Under the pieces are notes generated by a model. That model searched no databases. It saw nothing but the letters and a program-made list of their open reading frames with translations, and had not been told where the DNA came from. Both the position numbers and the translations under genes were made by a program. Shown in pieces: positions 45,290-55,874 of a stretch of DNA of 64,000 nucleotides (positions are counted from its first letter, which is position 1; every line of letters starts with the position of its first letter). Origin of the DNA: Paraburkholderia sp. (lineage in GTDB: Bacteria; Pseudomonadota; Gammaproteobacteria; Burkholderiales; Burkholderiaceae); the NCBI GenBank assembly GCA_004322045.1, contig SCRN01000034.1:1-64000 (forward strand), in the 5' to 3' direction.

Positions 45290-45749
45290 TACGTTCGGTG
45301 CGGCAGCGGGCGTCGTAATCCGCCCGCGTCCAATCCAGCTCGATGCCGATACGCTGCGTGCCCGGCCGGATCTTCGGCTTATACAGCACCAGCGTAACGG
45401 TATCGAGTGCGCCCCATTGCTCGAACGATAGCGCCGCCAACTCCGCCGCCAGCGTTTCGAGCAACCTCGTATGCGGCTTCGTTTCCAGGAACTGCGTCAA
45501 GCGCTCGCAATACTGCTCGTAATCGATCCATTCGTGCGCGTCCGTTTCCGCCGGCGCGCATCGATACCCCAGCCGGGCATCGATCACGACCGGCTGAGGC
45601 GCGTCATGCTCATGCGCATGAATGCCGACGCGCGTGTGCGCCTCGAGCCCGTCGACGAACACGGACCATCCGCGCCCGCCGAGCCCCGGCCGCGGGGCGG
45701 CGCTGCGCCACAGCGCCTCGTCGAGCGCGAACGGCTCGCTCGGCTTCAC
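45264..45749 (-). CDS. FolB-like dihydroneopterin aldolase, coupled to soxG
   Basis: 161 residues, tunnelling-fold FolB family: VFVDGLEAHTRVGIHAHEHDAPQPVVIDARLGY holds the expected Glu near the pterin site, and YKPKIRPGTQRIGIEL a lysine in the usual place. It starts at GTG, overlapping the soxG stop by GTGA. A folate-linked enzyme at the end of a sarcosine oxidase operon fits the need of SoxBDAG for tetrahydrofolate; whether it is the main FolB or a specialised copy is open. Confidence 0.8.
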   Translation of the reverse strand: MKPSEPFALDEALWRSAAPRPGLGGRGWSVFVDGLEAHTRVGIHAHEHDAPQPVVIDARLGYRCAPAETDAHEWIDYEQYCERLTQFLETKPHTRLLETLAAELAALSFEQWGALDTVTLVLYKPKIRPGTQRIGIELDWTRADYDARCRTERINSTSASG

Positions 45750-46372
45750 GATACGATCGGCGCGGCCGCGTCGAGCATGATGCGGCAGAAGTAATCGGCG
45801 AAGCTGCGGCGCACGACCAGTTCGAACGCATCGTAGGCGGTCGGGATCAGGATGATCGACGCCTTGAAGTAATGGCTCTGCGCGCATTGCCCTGGCTGCA
45901 GCACCTGCGGGTGCAGATCGAGCGGGCACCCGCGAGCGATGACGTCACGCACGCGGTCGCCGCTTGCCTCCAACACGGTATAGCCGCTGCCGACGTCCAC
46001 GGACGACGCGAACAGCGTGCCCATCGCCGTGCGCAATTTGCCTTCGAGCTCGGGCGTACGCGCTTCGTTCGACCGCACGAGCCATTCGTCCGGCCCGAGC
46101 CATAGCGCGTCATACTCCGCTCCTTTCGCAACCGTGTTCGGCTTGACCGGCAGGCGAACCCCGATCGCGCGCTCCACGGCGGCGACGAACTCGCGATCGC
46201 GCACATCGCCGCGCAGGTTCGCCAGATCGAGGAAGGGCCGCTCACGCAAGCGAAACGCCTTCGACTGCAGCGCCTGATTCGCATCGAGCAGCGCTTGTGC
46301 GCCGATGAGGGGCGATTCGAGCGACGAACGTGCGCCCGCTACCGCCGCATTGCTTCGGTTTTCATTCCACAT
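45746..46372 (-). CDS. soxG: Sarcosine oxidase gamma subunit
   Basis: 208-residue small structural subunit of heterotetrameric sarcosine oxidase. Conserved blocks SKAFRLRERPFLDLANLRGD, ALWLGPDEWLV, VLEASGDRVRDVIARGCPLDL and the terminal RRSFADYFCRIMLDAA are all family hallmarks. Its start overlaps the soxA end by 11 nt, so translation is coupled. Confidence 0.93.
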   Translation of the reverse strand: MWNENRSNAAVAGARSSLESPLIGAQALLDANQALQSKAFRLRERPFLDLANLRGDVRDREFVAAVERAIGVRLPVKPNTVAKGAEYDALWLGPDEWLVRSNEARTPELEGKLRTAMGTLFASSVDVGSGYTVLEASGDRVRDVIARGCPLDLHPQVLQPGQCAQSHYFKASIILIPTAYDAFELVVRRSFADYFCRIMLDAAAPIVS

Positions 46373-49300
46373 GTTGACGCACTCCTTCGACGTCGTAGAA
46401 GACGGGGCTCGCGATCGTCGCCGCCATCGCTTTGCCGTTCAGATCGACCGACACCTTCTGCCCCATCTTGCCGAGCCCTCCCTTCACCACCGCCATGGCA
46501 ATCGAGCGCTTCAAAATCGGACTGTAGTAACTCGACGTGACGTGCCCGAGCATCGGCACGGGTTCCGCGGCGACTTGGTTCGCAGCCGGCCCGTTGACGC
46601 CCTGCGGCAAGATTTGGCTGCCTTCGGGCAGGACGTATGAAGGATCGTCCGTTAGGAGTCCCACCAATTGCTTACGCCCCTCCTTCGCCGTATCGGAGCG
46701 CGTGAGCGAGCGCTTGCCGAGACAATCTTTCGTCTTGGCCACGAGACCGCCCATGCCCAAGTCGAACGGCGTCATCGAACCGTCGGTATCTTGCCCGACG
46801 ATGATGTAACCCTTCTCGGCGCGCAGCACGTGCATCGTCTCCGTGCCGTAAGGCGTGATGTCGAATTCGTCACCCGCCGCCATCAATGCCTCCCAGACCG
46901 CGCGACCCGCGTTGGCCGGCACGTTGACCTCGTAGGCGAGCTCGCCCGAGAAGCTGATGCGCATGATGCGTGCGGGAACATCGGCAACCTTCCCCTCCCG
47001 GAACGACATGAACGGGAATGCTTCGTTCGAGAAATCGACGTCGCGGCACACTTTGCGCAGCACCTTGCGGCTGTTGGGGCCGACCACCGCAAACGTGGCG
47101 AAGTGGTCGGTCACCGATGCCATGCGCACCTTCATGTCGGGCCATTCGGTTTGCACCCAACGCTCGAGCCAGGTCAGCACCCGTGCGGCGCCGCCGGATG
47201 TCGTCGACATCAGATAGTGTTGCTCGCCAAGGCGCACGGTCACGCCATCGTCGAACACCATGCCGTTCTCGTCGAGCATCAAACCGTAGCGGCACTTGCC
47301 CACTTCGAGTTTCGACCAGGGGTTCGTGTACACCCAATTCAATAGCTTGGCCGCGTCGGGACCTTGCACGTCGATCTTGCCGAGCGTCGAAGCGTCCATG
47401 ATGCCGACACTCGTTCGCACCGCGAGGCATTCGCGGGCAACCGCAGCATGCAAATCCTCGCCGGCTTTCGGGAAGTACCAAGGACGCTTCCAGTTGCCCA
47501 CGTCCTCGAACAATGCGCCATGCTCGACATGCCATTCGTGAATGCAGGTCTTGCGGATCGGATCGATGAAGTCGCCGATCTCGCGGCCCGCGATGGCGCC
47601 GAACGTCACCGGCGTGTAATTCGGGCGGAACGTCGTCGTCCCCGTTTCGGGAATCGTCTTGCCGAGCGCCTGCGCGAGGATCGCCATGCCGTTGATGTTG
47701 CCGAGCTTGCCCTGATCCGTGCCGAAACCCATCGCCGTATAGCGCTTCACGTGCTCGACCGATTCGAAGCCTTCGCGTGCGGCGAGCAGGATGTCGGCCG
47801 CCGACACGTCGTTCTGAAAATCGACGAACTGCTTCGGCCCGCGCGCCGCACGCTCGTGGCTGCCGACGAGCCACAGCGGCAGTATCTTCGACTCCTTGAT
47901 ATCGGCCACTTGGGGCGACGCGGGCCGCGTGGCGTCCTTGAAGCCGAGCGAGCGTGAAGCCTCGACACCGGCGTCGATTGCCAGCCGCACGCCGCGCGCG
48001 AGGCCGAATTCGCCCGATGCCGCGCCCACGCTGACTTCGGGCTGCATCCCCTTGCCCGGCACGAAGCAGGCTTTCTCGTCATGCCAATGCGCTTTGCCGC
48101 CCGACTGCGCGAACAGATGCAGCACAGGACTCCATCCGCCCGACATCGCCACGAGATCGCACGACAAATTCGCGACGGTCGCACCCACCTTACCGCCCGC
48201 GAACGACGCGACTTCCACCGACGTCACGTGGCGCTTTCCAGCTGCTTGATTGACTACGGCGCCGGTCATCACGATCACGCCGTGGCGGCGCGCCGCGGCG
48301 GGCAGCGAGCCGTCGCTTTGCGCACGCGGGTCCACGACCGTGACTTTCGCGCCGCTCGATTTCAAATCGAGCGCACATTGATAGCCATCGTCGTTATTCG
48401 TGAAGACGACCGCCTCGCGCCCCGGCAGCACACCGTAGCGATGGATATAGGTCGACACGGCCGACGCCAGCATGATCCCGGGCAGATCGTTGTTGCCGAA
48501 CACGAGCGGCCGCTCGTGCGCGCCCGTGGCCAGGATCACGCGTTTGGCGCGAATCTTCCAAACGAGTTCTCGCGTACCTTTGCGCATCGACACGGGCACG
48601 TGATCGGTCAGCCGCTGCACGACGGTCACGAGATTGTGATCTTGATAGCCGAACGCGGTGCTGCGCGAGAGCACTTTGACGTCGGGCATCTGGGCGAGCG
48701 ACTGCTCGATCTTTTCGACCCACTGCACCGCGCTTTTGCCGTCGATCTGCGCGCGGCACGAAAGGAGCGAGCCGCCCAGTTCGCGCTGATCGTCGACGAG
48801 GATCACGCGCGCGCCGGAACTGCCCGCCGCATGAGCTGCCGCGAGGCCGGCCGGACCGCCACCGACGACGAGCACGTCGCAATGCGCGAAGCACTTGTCG
48901 TAGCGGTCGGCGTCGGGCGTATCGGGCGCCTTGCCCAGGCCCGCGGCTTCGCGAATCTTCTCCTCGTACTTCGGCCACCACTTGCGCGGCCACATGAACG
49001 TCTTGTAGTAAAAGCCCGCAGGAATGAAGCGCGCGATCTTTTGATTGACGGCGAGCTTGTCGTTCTCCAAGGAAGGCTCCGCATTGACGCTGCGCGCAAC
49101 GAGCCCTTGATACAACTCGACTTCGGTCGCGCGCGCGTTCGGCACGGTATAGGCCCCGTTCTCGAGTTGAACGATCGCATTCGGCTCTTCGACACCCGCC
49201 GTCACGATGCCGCGCGGCCGATGATACTTCCAGCTCCGCGCAACGAAATGCACGCCGTTGGCAAGCAACGCCGAGGCGAGCGTATCGCCTTGATAGCCCT

Positions 49301-49388
49301 GATATGTGCGGCCGTTGAACGTAAACGTCAGCGGAATCGCCCGGTTGACCCGGCCGCCGGACGCCAAGCGGTCTTTTTGATTGCTCAT
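46362..49388 (-). CDS. soxA: Sarcosine oxidase alpha subunit
   Basis: 1008-residue large subunit. Order: N-terminal ferredoxin-like domain (PLTFTFNGRTYQGYQGDTLASALLANG), a Rossmann FAD/NAD-binding domain (VLVVGGGPAGLAAAHAAG, about 172-189), and a C-terminal GcvT/aminomethyltransferase-like folate domain (GVRLGEQHYLMSTTSGGAARV to SPVFYDVEGVRQHVE). It oxidises sarcosine to glycine and moves the one-carbon unit to THF as 5,10-methylene-THF. Start at 49388 follows AAGGGGG and is 1 nt after soxD stops. Confidence 0.95.
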   Translation of the reverse strand: MSNQKDRLASGGRVNRAIPLTFTFNGRTYQGYQGDTLASALLANGVHFVARSWKYHRPRGIVTAGVEEPNAIVQLENGAYTVPNARATEVELYQGLVARSVNAEPSLENDKLAVNQKIARFIPAGFYYKTFMWPRKWWPKYEEKIREAAGLGKAPDTPDADRYDKCFAHCDVLVVGGGPAGLAAAHAAGSSGARVILVDDQRELGGSLLSCRAQIDGKSAVQWVEKIEQSLAQMPDVKVLSRSTAFGYQDHNLVTVVQRLTDHVPVSMRKGTRELVWKIRAKRVILATGAHERPLVFGNNDLPGIMLASAVSTYIHRYGVLPGREAVVFTNNDDGYQCALDLKSSGAKVTVVDPRAQSDGSLPAAARRHGVIVMTGAVVNQAAGKRHVTSVEVASFAGGKVGATVANLSCDLVAMSGGWSPVLHLFAQSGGKAHWHDEKACFVPGKGMQPEVSVGAASGEFGLARGVRLAIDAGVEASRSLGFKDATRPASPQVADIKESKILPLWLVGSHERAARGPKQFVDFQNDVSAADILLAAREGFESVEHVKRYTAMGFGTDQGKLGNINGMAILAQALGKTIPETGTTTFRPNYTPVTFGAIAGREIGDFIDPIRKTCIHEWHVEHGALFEDVGNWKRPWYFPKAGEDLHAAVARECLAVRTSVGIMDASTLGKIDVQGPDAAKLLNWVYTNPWSKLEVGKCRYGLMLDENGMVFDDGVTVRLGEQHYLMSTTSGGAARVLTWLERWVQTEWPDMKVRMASVTDHFATFAVVGPNSRKVLRKVCRDVDFSNEAFPFMSFREGKVADVPARIMRISFSGELAYEVNVPANAGRAVWEALMAAGDEFDITPYGTETMHVLRAEKGYIIVGQDTDGSMTPFDLGMGGLVAKTKDCLGKRSLTRSDTAKEGRKQLVGLLTDDPSYVLPEGSQILPQGVNGPAANQVAAEPVPMLGHVTSSYYSPILKRSIAMAVVKGGLGKMGQKVSVDLNGKAMAATIASPVFYDVEGVRQHVE

Positions 49389-49389
49389 G

Positions 49390-49713
49390 TTATTTGCCCC
49401 CTTGCGTGTTCTTGCGCGCAGTCTCGTGCGGCTCGCTCGCGCCGGGCGCTGCCGCGCCCCCGAACGTTTCATAGCCATGGAACGCATAGCTCACGGTATC
49501 GCGCGTGGCCATGAACCAGCGCCGGCAGCCTTGCGTATGCAGCCACTGCTCGCGATGCACGCCGCGTGGATTCTTACGCATGAAGAGGTAATCGCCCCAC
49601 TCGCGATCGCTGAGCTTCTCCGGTTCCAACGGGCGCGCAATGTCGGCTTCTCCGCCGCAGGAAAACTCGCTTTCGGCGCGCGGCCCGCACCAAGGGCATT
49701 CGATCAGCAACAT
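49390..49713 (-). CDS. soxD: Sarcosine oxidase delta subunit
   Basis: 107-residue subunit. The zinc site is exactly as in characterised SoxD: C6, C9 (CPWCG), H59 and C63 (LHTQGC). A Thr/Lys-rich tail (ETARKNTQGGK) extends past the domain. It lies between soxB and soxA in the normal operon order. Confidence 0.95.
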   Translation of the reverse strand: MLLIECPWCGPRAESEFSCGGEADIARPLEPEKLSDREWGDYLFMRKNPRGVHREQWLHTQGCRRWFMATRDTVSYAFHGYETFGGAAAPGASEPHETARKNTQGGK

Positions 49714-49737
49714 GTGATTCTCCTTCGTAGCGGTGCG

Positions 49738-50982
49738 TCAGTGCGCGACGGCAGCAGCGCCGTGCTCGTCGATGAGGTGGCCCGTATAGAAACGATCGAG
49801 CGAAAACGGCGCATTCAGCGGATGCGGCGCATCGTTCGCGATCGTGTGCGCGAACACCCATCCCGATCCGGGCGTCGCCTTGAAGCCGCCCGTCCCCCAT
49901 CCGCAGTTGAAATAGAGCCCCTTGACATCGGTCTTGCTGATGATTGGGCAGGCGTCGGGCGAGACATCGACGATGCCGCCCCACTGACGGTTCATGCGCA
50001 CGCGCGAGAACACGGGGAACATTTCGACGATGGCCTGCAGCGTGCCTTCGATGACATGAAAGCTCCCGCGCTGCCCAAAGCCGGCGTACTGATCGATGCC
50101 CGCGCCAATCACGAGATCGCCCTTGTCGGATTGGCTGATGTACGCATGCACCGCGTTGGACATCACGACGGTATTGACCACGGGCTTGATCGGCTCGGAT
50201 ACGAGCGCCTGCAGCGGATGGCTCTCGAGCGGCAAACGCACGCCCGCCATGTCGGCGAGCGTGGTGGTGTTGCCAGCAGCGACCACCGCCACTTTCTTCG
50301 CCTTGATGAAGCCCTTCACCGTATCGACGCCGACCACGGCGCCCCCTTCGCGGCGAATGCCCGTCACCTGGCAGTTTTGAATGATGTCGACGCCATGCGC
50401 GTCGGCGCCCCGCGCGAAACCCCAGGCCACCGCATCGTGCCGGGCTACGCCGCCACGCCGTTGGAACGACGCGCCGAGCACCGGATAGCGGGCGTTCAAG
50501 TTGATCGTCGGCTCGATCTCCTTGATCTGCTCGGGCGTCAAGAATTCGGCATCGACGCCGTTCAGGCGGTTCGCATTCACGCGCCGTTGCGTATCGCGCA
50601 CGTCCTGCAGCGTATGGGCCAAATTCATCACGCCGCGCTGGCTGAACATGACGTTGTAGTTGACGTCTTGCGAGAGCCCTTCCCAGAGCTTCATCGCCTT
50701 CTCATAGAGCGCGGCCGATTCGTCCCACAGATAGTTCGAGCGAATGATCGTCGTATTGCGCGCCGTATTGCCGCCGCCGATCCAACCTTTTTCGAGCACG
50801 GCGATATTGCGCACGCCGTGCTCCTTGGCAAGGTAGTACGCCGTGGCGAGCCCGTGCCCGCCTCCGCCGACGATCACGACGTCGTACTCGCGCTTGGGTT
50901 CGGGGCTGCGCCATTGGCGCTCCCAGTTCTCGTGGTACGACAACCCGTTGCGCACCAAACTGAATATTGAAAAGCGGCTCAT
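49738..50982 (-). CDS. soxB: Sarcosine oxidase beta subunit
   Basis: 414-residue flavoprotein with FAD motif [19 protein letters not shown]. The His that takes covalent FMN in this family is visible in [14 protein letters not shown] (near residue 182). It carries out the dehydrogenation of sarcosine; peroxide forms when oxygen reoxidises the enzyme. The stop is 24 nt before soxD, and the start follows sdaA by 22 nt. Confidence 0.95.
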   Translation of the reverse strand: MSRFSIFSLVRNGLSYHENWERQWRSPEPKREYDVVIVGGGGHGLATAYYLAKEHGVRNIAVLEKGWIGGGNTARNTTIIRSNYLWDESAALYEKAMKLWEGLSQDVNYNVMFSQRGVMNLAHTLQDVRDTQRRVNANRLNGVDAEFLTPEQIKEIEPTINLNARYPVLGASFQRRGGVARHDAVAWGFARGADAHGVDIIQNCQVTGIRREGGAVVGVDTVKGFIKAKKVAVVAAGNTTTLADMAGVRLPLESHPLQALVSEPIKPVVNTVVMSNAVHAYISQSDKGDLVIGAGIDQYAGFGQRGSFHVIEGTLQAIVEMFPVFSRVRMNRQWGGIVDVSPDACPIISKTDVKGLYFNCGWGTGGFKATPGSGWVFAHTIANDAPHPLNAPFSLDRFYTGHLIDEHGAAAVAH

Positions 50983-51004
50983 AGCGGTGGTCCCGATGGG
51001 TCGA

Positions 51005-52390
<1,386 letters not shown>

Positions 52391-52409
52391 GGGGCTGCCT
52401 CGCGTTGGG

Positions 52410-52453
52410 ATCGTTTGATCGTTTGATCGATCGATTGATTGATCGGTCGATCG
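52410..52453 (-). repeat. Degenerate tetranucleotide repeat in the sdaA leader
   Basis: Eleven 4-nt units, mostly ATCG with TTTG, ATTG and one GTCG, run without break on the plus strand. They lie 20-63 nt before the sdaA start, close to its Shine-Dalgarno. Confidence 0.75.
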
Positions 52454-52530
52454 TTGAGAGAGACGAATTACGCGGATTCGGGCCGCTACGCATGGACTCA
52501 AGTACACCAAAGCGTAAAATTCCCCGATAG

Positions 52531-52560
52531 AACAAAAGCGGCATCGCCTTGGGATGCCGC
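52531..52560 (-). terminator. Terminator-like hairpin upstream of sdaA
   Basis: GCGGCATC (52538-52545) and GATGCCGC (52553-52560), perfect 8-bp arms, 7-nt loop; on the minus strand the stem is followed by TTTTGTT. No minus-strand gene lies upstream that it could end, so it may act as an attenuator of the sdaA-sox transcript. Confidence 0.5.
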
Positions 52561-52695
52561 CGCCAAACGCCGAACCGATAGGCCGTTGCATGCGTTTGAA
52601 CTATGATTGGCGGCGGAAAAACACAAGCGCCGGAGGTACACTGCGGCGACGCTGTATGCATACGCCGCCGTTGCGGCCCCCTATTCTTCCTTAGC

Positions 52696-53766
52696 ATGAA
52701 CGCTGTCGATCCGTCACCGCTCGTTTCTCCCGTCTCGCGAGAGCGCATCCGCTTCGGCATCGTATTGCTGCCCAATTTCACGCTGACGGCATTTTCCGGC
52801 TTCGTCGACATGTTGCGGCTCTCGGCCGACGATAGCGACTTCAGCAAGCCCGTCCGGTGCGCTTGGAGCGTCGTCGGTAAGGCGCTTGCGCCCGTGCGCG
52901 CGAGTTGCGGCATTCAGATCACGCCGTGGGAGACCTTCGACGAGTCCGAGCCGTTCGACTACGTGGTCGTAGTGGGCGGGCTGCTGCATTCAGGCCCGCA
53001 GGCCGATGACGAAACGCTGGCCTTCATTCGACGCGCTGCAAGCGGCGGCGCGACGATCGTCGGGATTTGCACGGGCGTCTTCACGCTGATGCGAGCGGGC
53101 GTGCTCGAAGGTCACCGCGTGTGTGTGAGTTGGTTTCACTACTGGGATTTCATCGAGCGTTTTCCATCGGCAAACGCCGAGATGCTCGTGGCCGATCGCC
53201 TGTTCGTCATCGATCGGCGCCGCATCACGTGCTCCGGCGGGCGGGCATCGATCGATGTCGCCGCGGCCATCCTACTGCGGCACTTCGAGCATTCGACGGT
53301 GCAGAAGGCGTTGCGCATCCTGCTCGTCGGAGAAATGCAAAAAGGCAATGCGCCGCAACCGCATCCGCCCGGGCTCGAGCCGTCGACACATCCGAAGATC
53401 AAGCGGGCGATCCTATTGATGGAGCAGCATGTCGGGCGCGCGCTGCCGCTCGAAGAGCTGGCCTGCAAGCTCGATCTTTCGCCGCGTCAGCTCGAGCGGC
53501 TTTTCAAGGCGCAAACGGGAAAGACGCCGCAGACCTTCGCCAAGCACGTACGGCTACGCACGGCTGCTTGGTTGTTGACGAGTTCCGACAGAAGCGTCGC
53601 GGATATCGCATCGAGTTGCGGCTTCTCGGACGCGTCGCATCTGGGCCGCGAGTTTCGCAAGCAGTACGGCATGCCCCCCGTCGCGTTTCGCGAGCAGCGC
53701 GCGGGCAGCGAGGCTACCGATAAGGAGTACGAAGACTATTTCTCGGCGTCGGGCGCGCTATCGTAG
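52696..53766 (+). CDS. GlxA-family AraC-type regulator, SouR-like
   Basis: 356 residues: DJ-1/PfpI-like sensor (GIVLLPNFTLTAFSGFVDMLRLSAD; GICTGVFTLMRAGVLEGHRV; TCSGGRASIDVAAAILLRHF) and AraC HTH pair (LACKLDLSPRQLERLFKAQTG; DIASSCGFSDASHLGREFRKQYG). It is less similar to the other two GlxA-type proteins in the window. Position divergent from sdaA-soxBDAG suggests the role of SouR, the sarcosine-responsive activator in Pseudomonas; function inferred. The ATG at 52696 starts the family N-terminus. Confidence 0.8.
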   Translation: MNAVDPSPLVSPVSRERIRFGIVLLPNFTLTAFSGFVDMLRLSADDSDFSKPVRCAWSVVGKALAPVRASCGIQITPWETFDESEPFDYVVVVGGLLHSGPQADDETLAFIRRAASGGATIVGICTGVFTLMRAGVLEGHRVCVSWFHYWDFIERFPSANAEMLVADRLFVIDRRRITCSGGRASIDVAAAILLRHFEHSTVQKALRILLVGEMQKGNAPQPHPPGLEPSTHPKIKRAILLMEQHVGRALPLEELACKLDLSPRQLERLFKAQTGKTPQTFAKHVRLRTAAWLLTSSDRSVADIASSCGFSDASHLGREFRKQYGMPPVAFREQRAGSEATDKEYEDYFSASGALS

Positions 53767-53823
53767 CGATCGCCTGCGCAACGCGCCCATGAGACAAGCA
53801 CGTTGCGCGGGCGCGACCCACAC

Positions 53824-54774
53824 TCAATGCGCCGCAATATACGACTTGACGGCGGCCAACCCATCTTTGCCGTCGATCGTCGTCACACCCGCCAGCCACT
53901 TGTCGAGCACCTGCGGGTTCTTCTTCAACCACTGCGCAGCCGCCTTGTTCGGGTCCTGCTTATCCATGATCGGCATCATGACGTGATTCTCGATGTCGGT
54001 CGTGAAATGCAGATTCGACACGAGTTTCGCGGCGTTGGGGCAGCGCGCGGAATAGTCGGGCGGCGTTGCCGTGAAGACTTTCGCCTCGCCGTAGTTCGGC
54101 CCGAAGACATCGTCGCCGCCGCTCAAGTAGTCGATCTTCATCTGCACGTTCATCGGATGCGGTTCCCAGCCGAGGAAAACGATCCACTGCTTCTCGCGCG
54201 TCGCCTTATTGACCTGAACGAGCATGCCCGCCTCGCTCGATTCCACGAGCTTGAACTTGCCTAGGCCGAATTGGTTGGCGTCGATCATCTTTTTGATCAG
54301 CGCATTGCCGTCGTTGCCCGGTTCGATGCCGTAAATGCGGCCGCCGAGCTTATCGGCATATTTTTGAATATCGGCGAATGTCTTCAAACCGCCGTTATAG
54401 ACATAATCGGGGACGGCGAGCGTGTATTTGGCCCCGGTCAGATTCGGCGTGGACAGCACTTCGATTTGCTTCGCTTTGACGAACGGCTCGATCATCGGGT
54501 CCATCGTCGGCGACCAATAGCCGAGAAAGACGTCGATCTGTTTGCTCTTGATGCCGGCGAACGTGATCGGCACCGAGGCGATCGTCTTCGTGGGGTTATA
54601 GCCGAGCCCTTCGAAGACGGTCGATGCGATCCCCGTCGTCGCGGCGATGTCGGTCCACCCCACGTCGGCGAATCGCACGTTGCGGCATGCGGCCGGATCG
54701 GCTGCATACGCGCTCGTCGTCATCAGGATCGCGGCGGCCGCAGCCAGACCGCCCTTCATCAAGCGATGGTTCAT
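53824..54774 (-). CDS. choX: Choline ABC transporter substrate-binding protein
   Basis: 316 residues. Signal peptide ending near residue 24 (SAYAA). The ChoX ligand box is recognisable: W40 and D42 in GWTDIAATT, W87 in LGYWSPTMDP, Tyr in VPDYVYN, Asn in PGNDGNALI and Trp in FLGWEPHPMN, close to the numbering of Sinorhizobium ChoX. It binds choline in the periplasm for ChoVW. Last gene of the leftward choV-choW-regulator-choX set. Confidence 0.93.
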   Translation of the reverse strand: MNHRLMKGGLAAAAAILMTTSAYAADPAACRNVRFADVGWTDIAATTGIASTVFEGLGYNPTKTIASVPITFAGIKSKQIDVFLGYWSPTMDPMIEPFVKAKQIEVLSTPNLTGAKYTLAVPDYVYNGGLKTFADIQKYADKLGGRIYGIEPGNDGNALIKKMIDANQFGLGKFKLVESSEAGMLVQVNKATREKQWIVFLGWEPHPMNVQMKIDYLSGGDDVFGPNYGEAKVFTATPPDYSARCPNAAKLVSNLHFTTDIENHVMMPIMDKQDPNKAAAQWLKKNPQVLDKWLAGVTTIDGKDGLAAVKSYIAAH

Positions 54775-54868
54775 ATACTCTCCTCAGTTCGCACAGTTAT
54801 GTCGGCGTTTCGCCGTTTTCGAGAACATCGACCGCAATGACAACAATGCCTAAACCCTTGCAGCAACA

Positions 54869-55858
54869 TCAATGCGCCTGCCGGCGCTCCCGGCTTGGCG
54901 CATAGCCGAACTGGGCGCGATATGCTTTGCTGAAATGACAGGGCGATTGGAAACCGCAAACCGAGGTGACGCGCGCGATCGACGTATCGGTCGTTCTGAG
55001 CAAGTCGCGCGCGCGCCGCAGCCTCAGCGAAAGGTAGTAATGCGTTGGCGATACATCGAGGTACACCTTGAACATGCGTTGCAGGTGACGCTGCGAGAGC
55101 CGCACGAGGCGCGCCAGTTCCTCGAGCGACAGCGGCTCTTCGATGTTGGCCTCCATGAGCCGTACGACTTCGATCAATTCGGCTCGCGAAAAACCGATGC
55201 GCGCATCGACCGGAATCGGTTGATGGTCGGAAGCGCTGCGGATTCGCTCGAGAATGAACTGGGCGGAAACCTGCGCGGCGAGATTGCGGCCGCACCGCTC
55301 GCCCACGAGATGCAGCATCAAATCGAGCGGCGCCGTGCCGCCCGTGCAGGTCAAACGGTCTCGATCGATGACGAAGAGTTCGTCGGAGAACTTCACACGC
55401 GGAAATTCCGCGTGCAACGCCGACATGTCCTCCCAATGCACGGTGCAGCGATAGTCGTCGAGCAAGCCGGCGCTCATGAGCGCATAAGCGCCCGTGCACA
55501 GCGCGCCGAGCGGCACGCCGCGCGCGCCGAGATCGGCGAGCAGCGCCTTCACGCGCGTATCGACCACACTGCGAATTTGCGTGCCCCCGCAGACGATCAG
55601 GACGTCGGGCACGCCGACTTCCTCTAGGGTACGCGTGGGCGTGACCGTCACGCCGTTGCTGGCTCGCACCGGCACGCCGTCGGTCGAGATAACCGACCAA
55701 CGGTAGTGCGAGGCGCGGCCGACATAGTTCGTCATCCTAAGGACTTCGACGGCGCTCGTGAATGCGATCATCGAAAAGTTCGGCAGCGTCAGAAACCCGA
55801 AGTGGACGGGGGGCGCGAACTGAGCCGCTTCAGGCTGCATCACGGTGGCGGGCGTCAT
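54869..55858 (-). CDS. GlxA-family AraC-type regulator within the cho operon (GbdR paralogue)
   Basis: 329 residues, same layout as the gbdR candidate and clearly close to it (LPNFSMIAFTSAVEVLRMTNYV against LPNFTMIAFSNAVEVLRMANYL; HTHYYLSLRLRRARDLL). DJ-1/PfpI sensor then AraC HTH pair. It begins 16 nt after choW with GAGG upstream and is followed by choX, so it is co-transcribed with the choline transporter. It may sense choline or betaine; either this or the 25-kb paralogue could bind the 21-bp direct-repeat element. Confidence 0.85.
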   Translation of the reverse strand: MTPATVMQPEAAQFAPPVHFGFLTLPNFSMIAFTSAVEVLRMTNYVGRASHYRWSVISTDGVPVRASNGVTVTPTRTLEEVGVPDVLIVCGGTQIRSVVDTRVKALLADLGARGVPLGALCTGAYALMSAGLLDDYRCTVHWEDMSALHAEFPRVKFSDELFVIDRDRLTCTGGTAPLDLMLHLVGERCGRNLAAQVSAQFILERIRSASDHQPIPVDARIGFSRAELIEVVRLMEANIEEPLSLEELARLVRLSQRHLQRMFKVYLDVSPTHYYLSLRLRRARDLLRTTDTSIARVTSVCGFQSPCHFSKAYRAQFGYAPSRERRQAH

Positions 55859-55874
55859 GCTGGCCTCGTTCGCT

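Noticed and set aside
52391-52695. Glycine riboswitch in the sdaA-sox leader
   Set aside because: The hairpin and U-rich tail are there, but no aptamer core precedes them.
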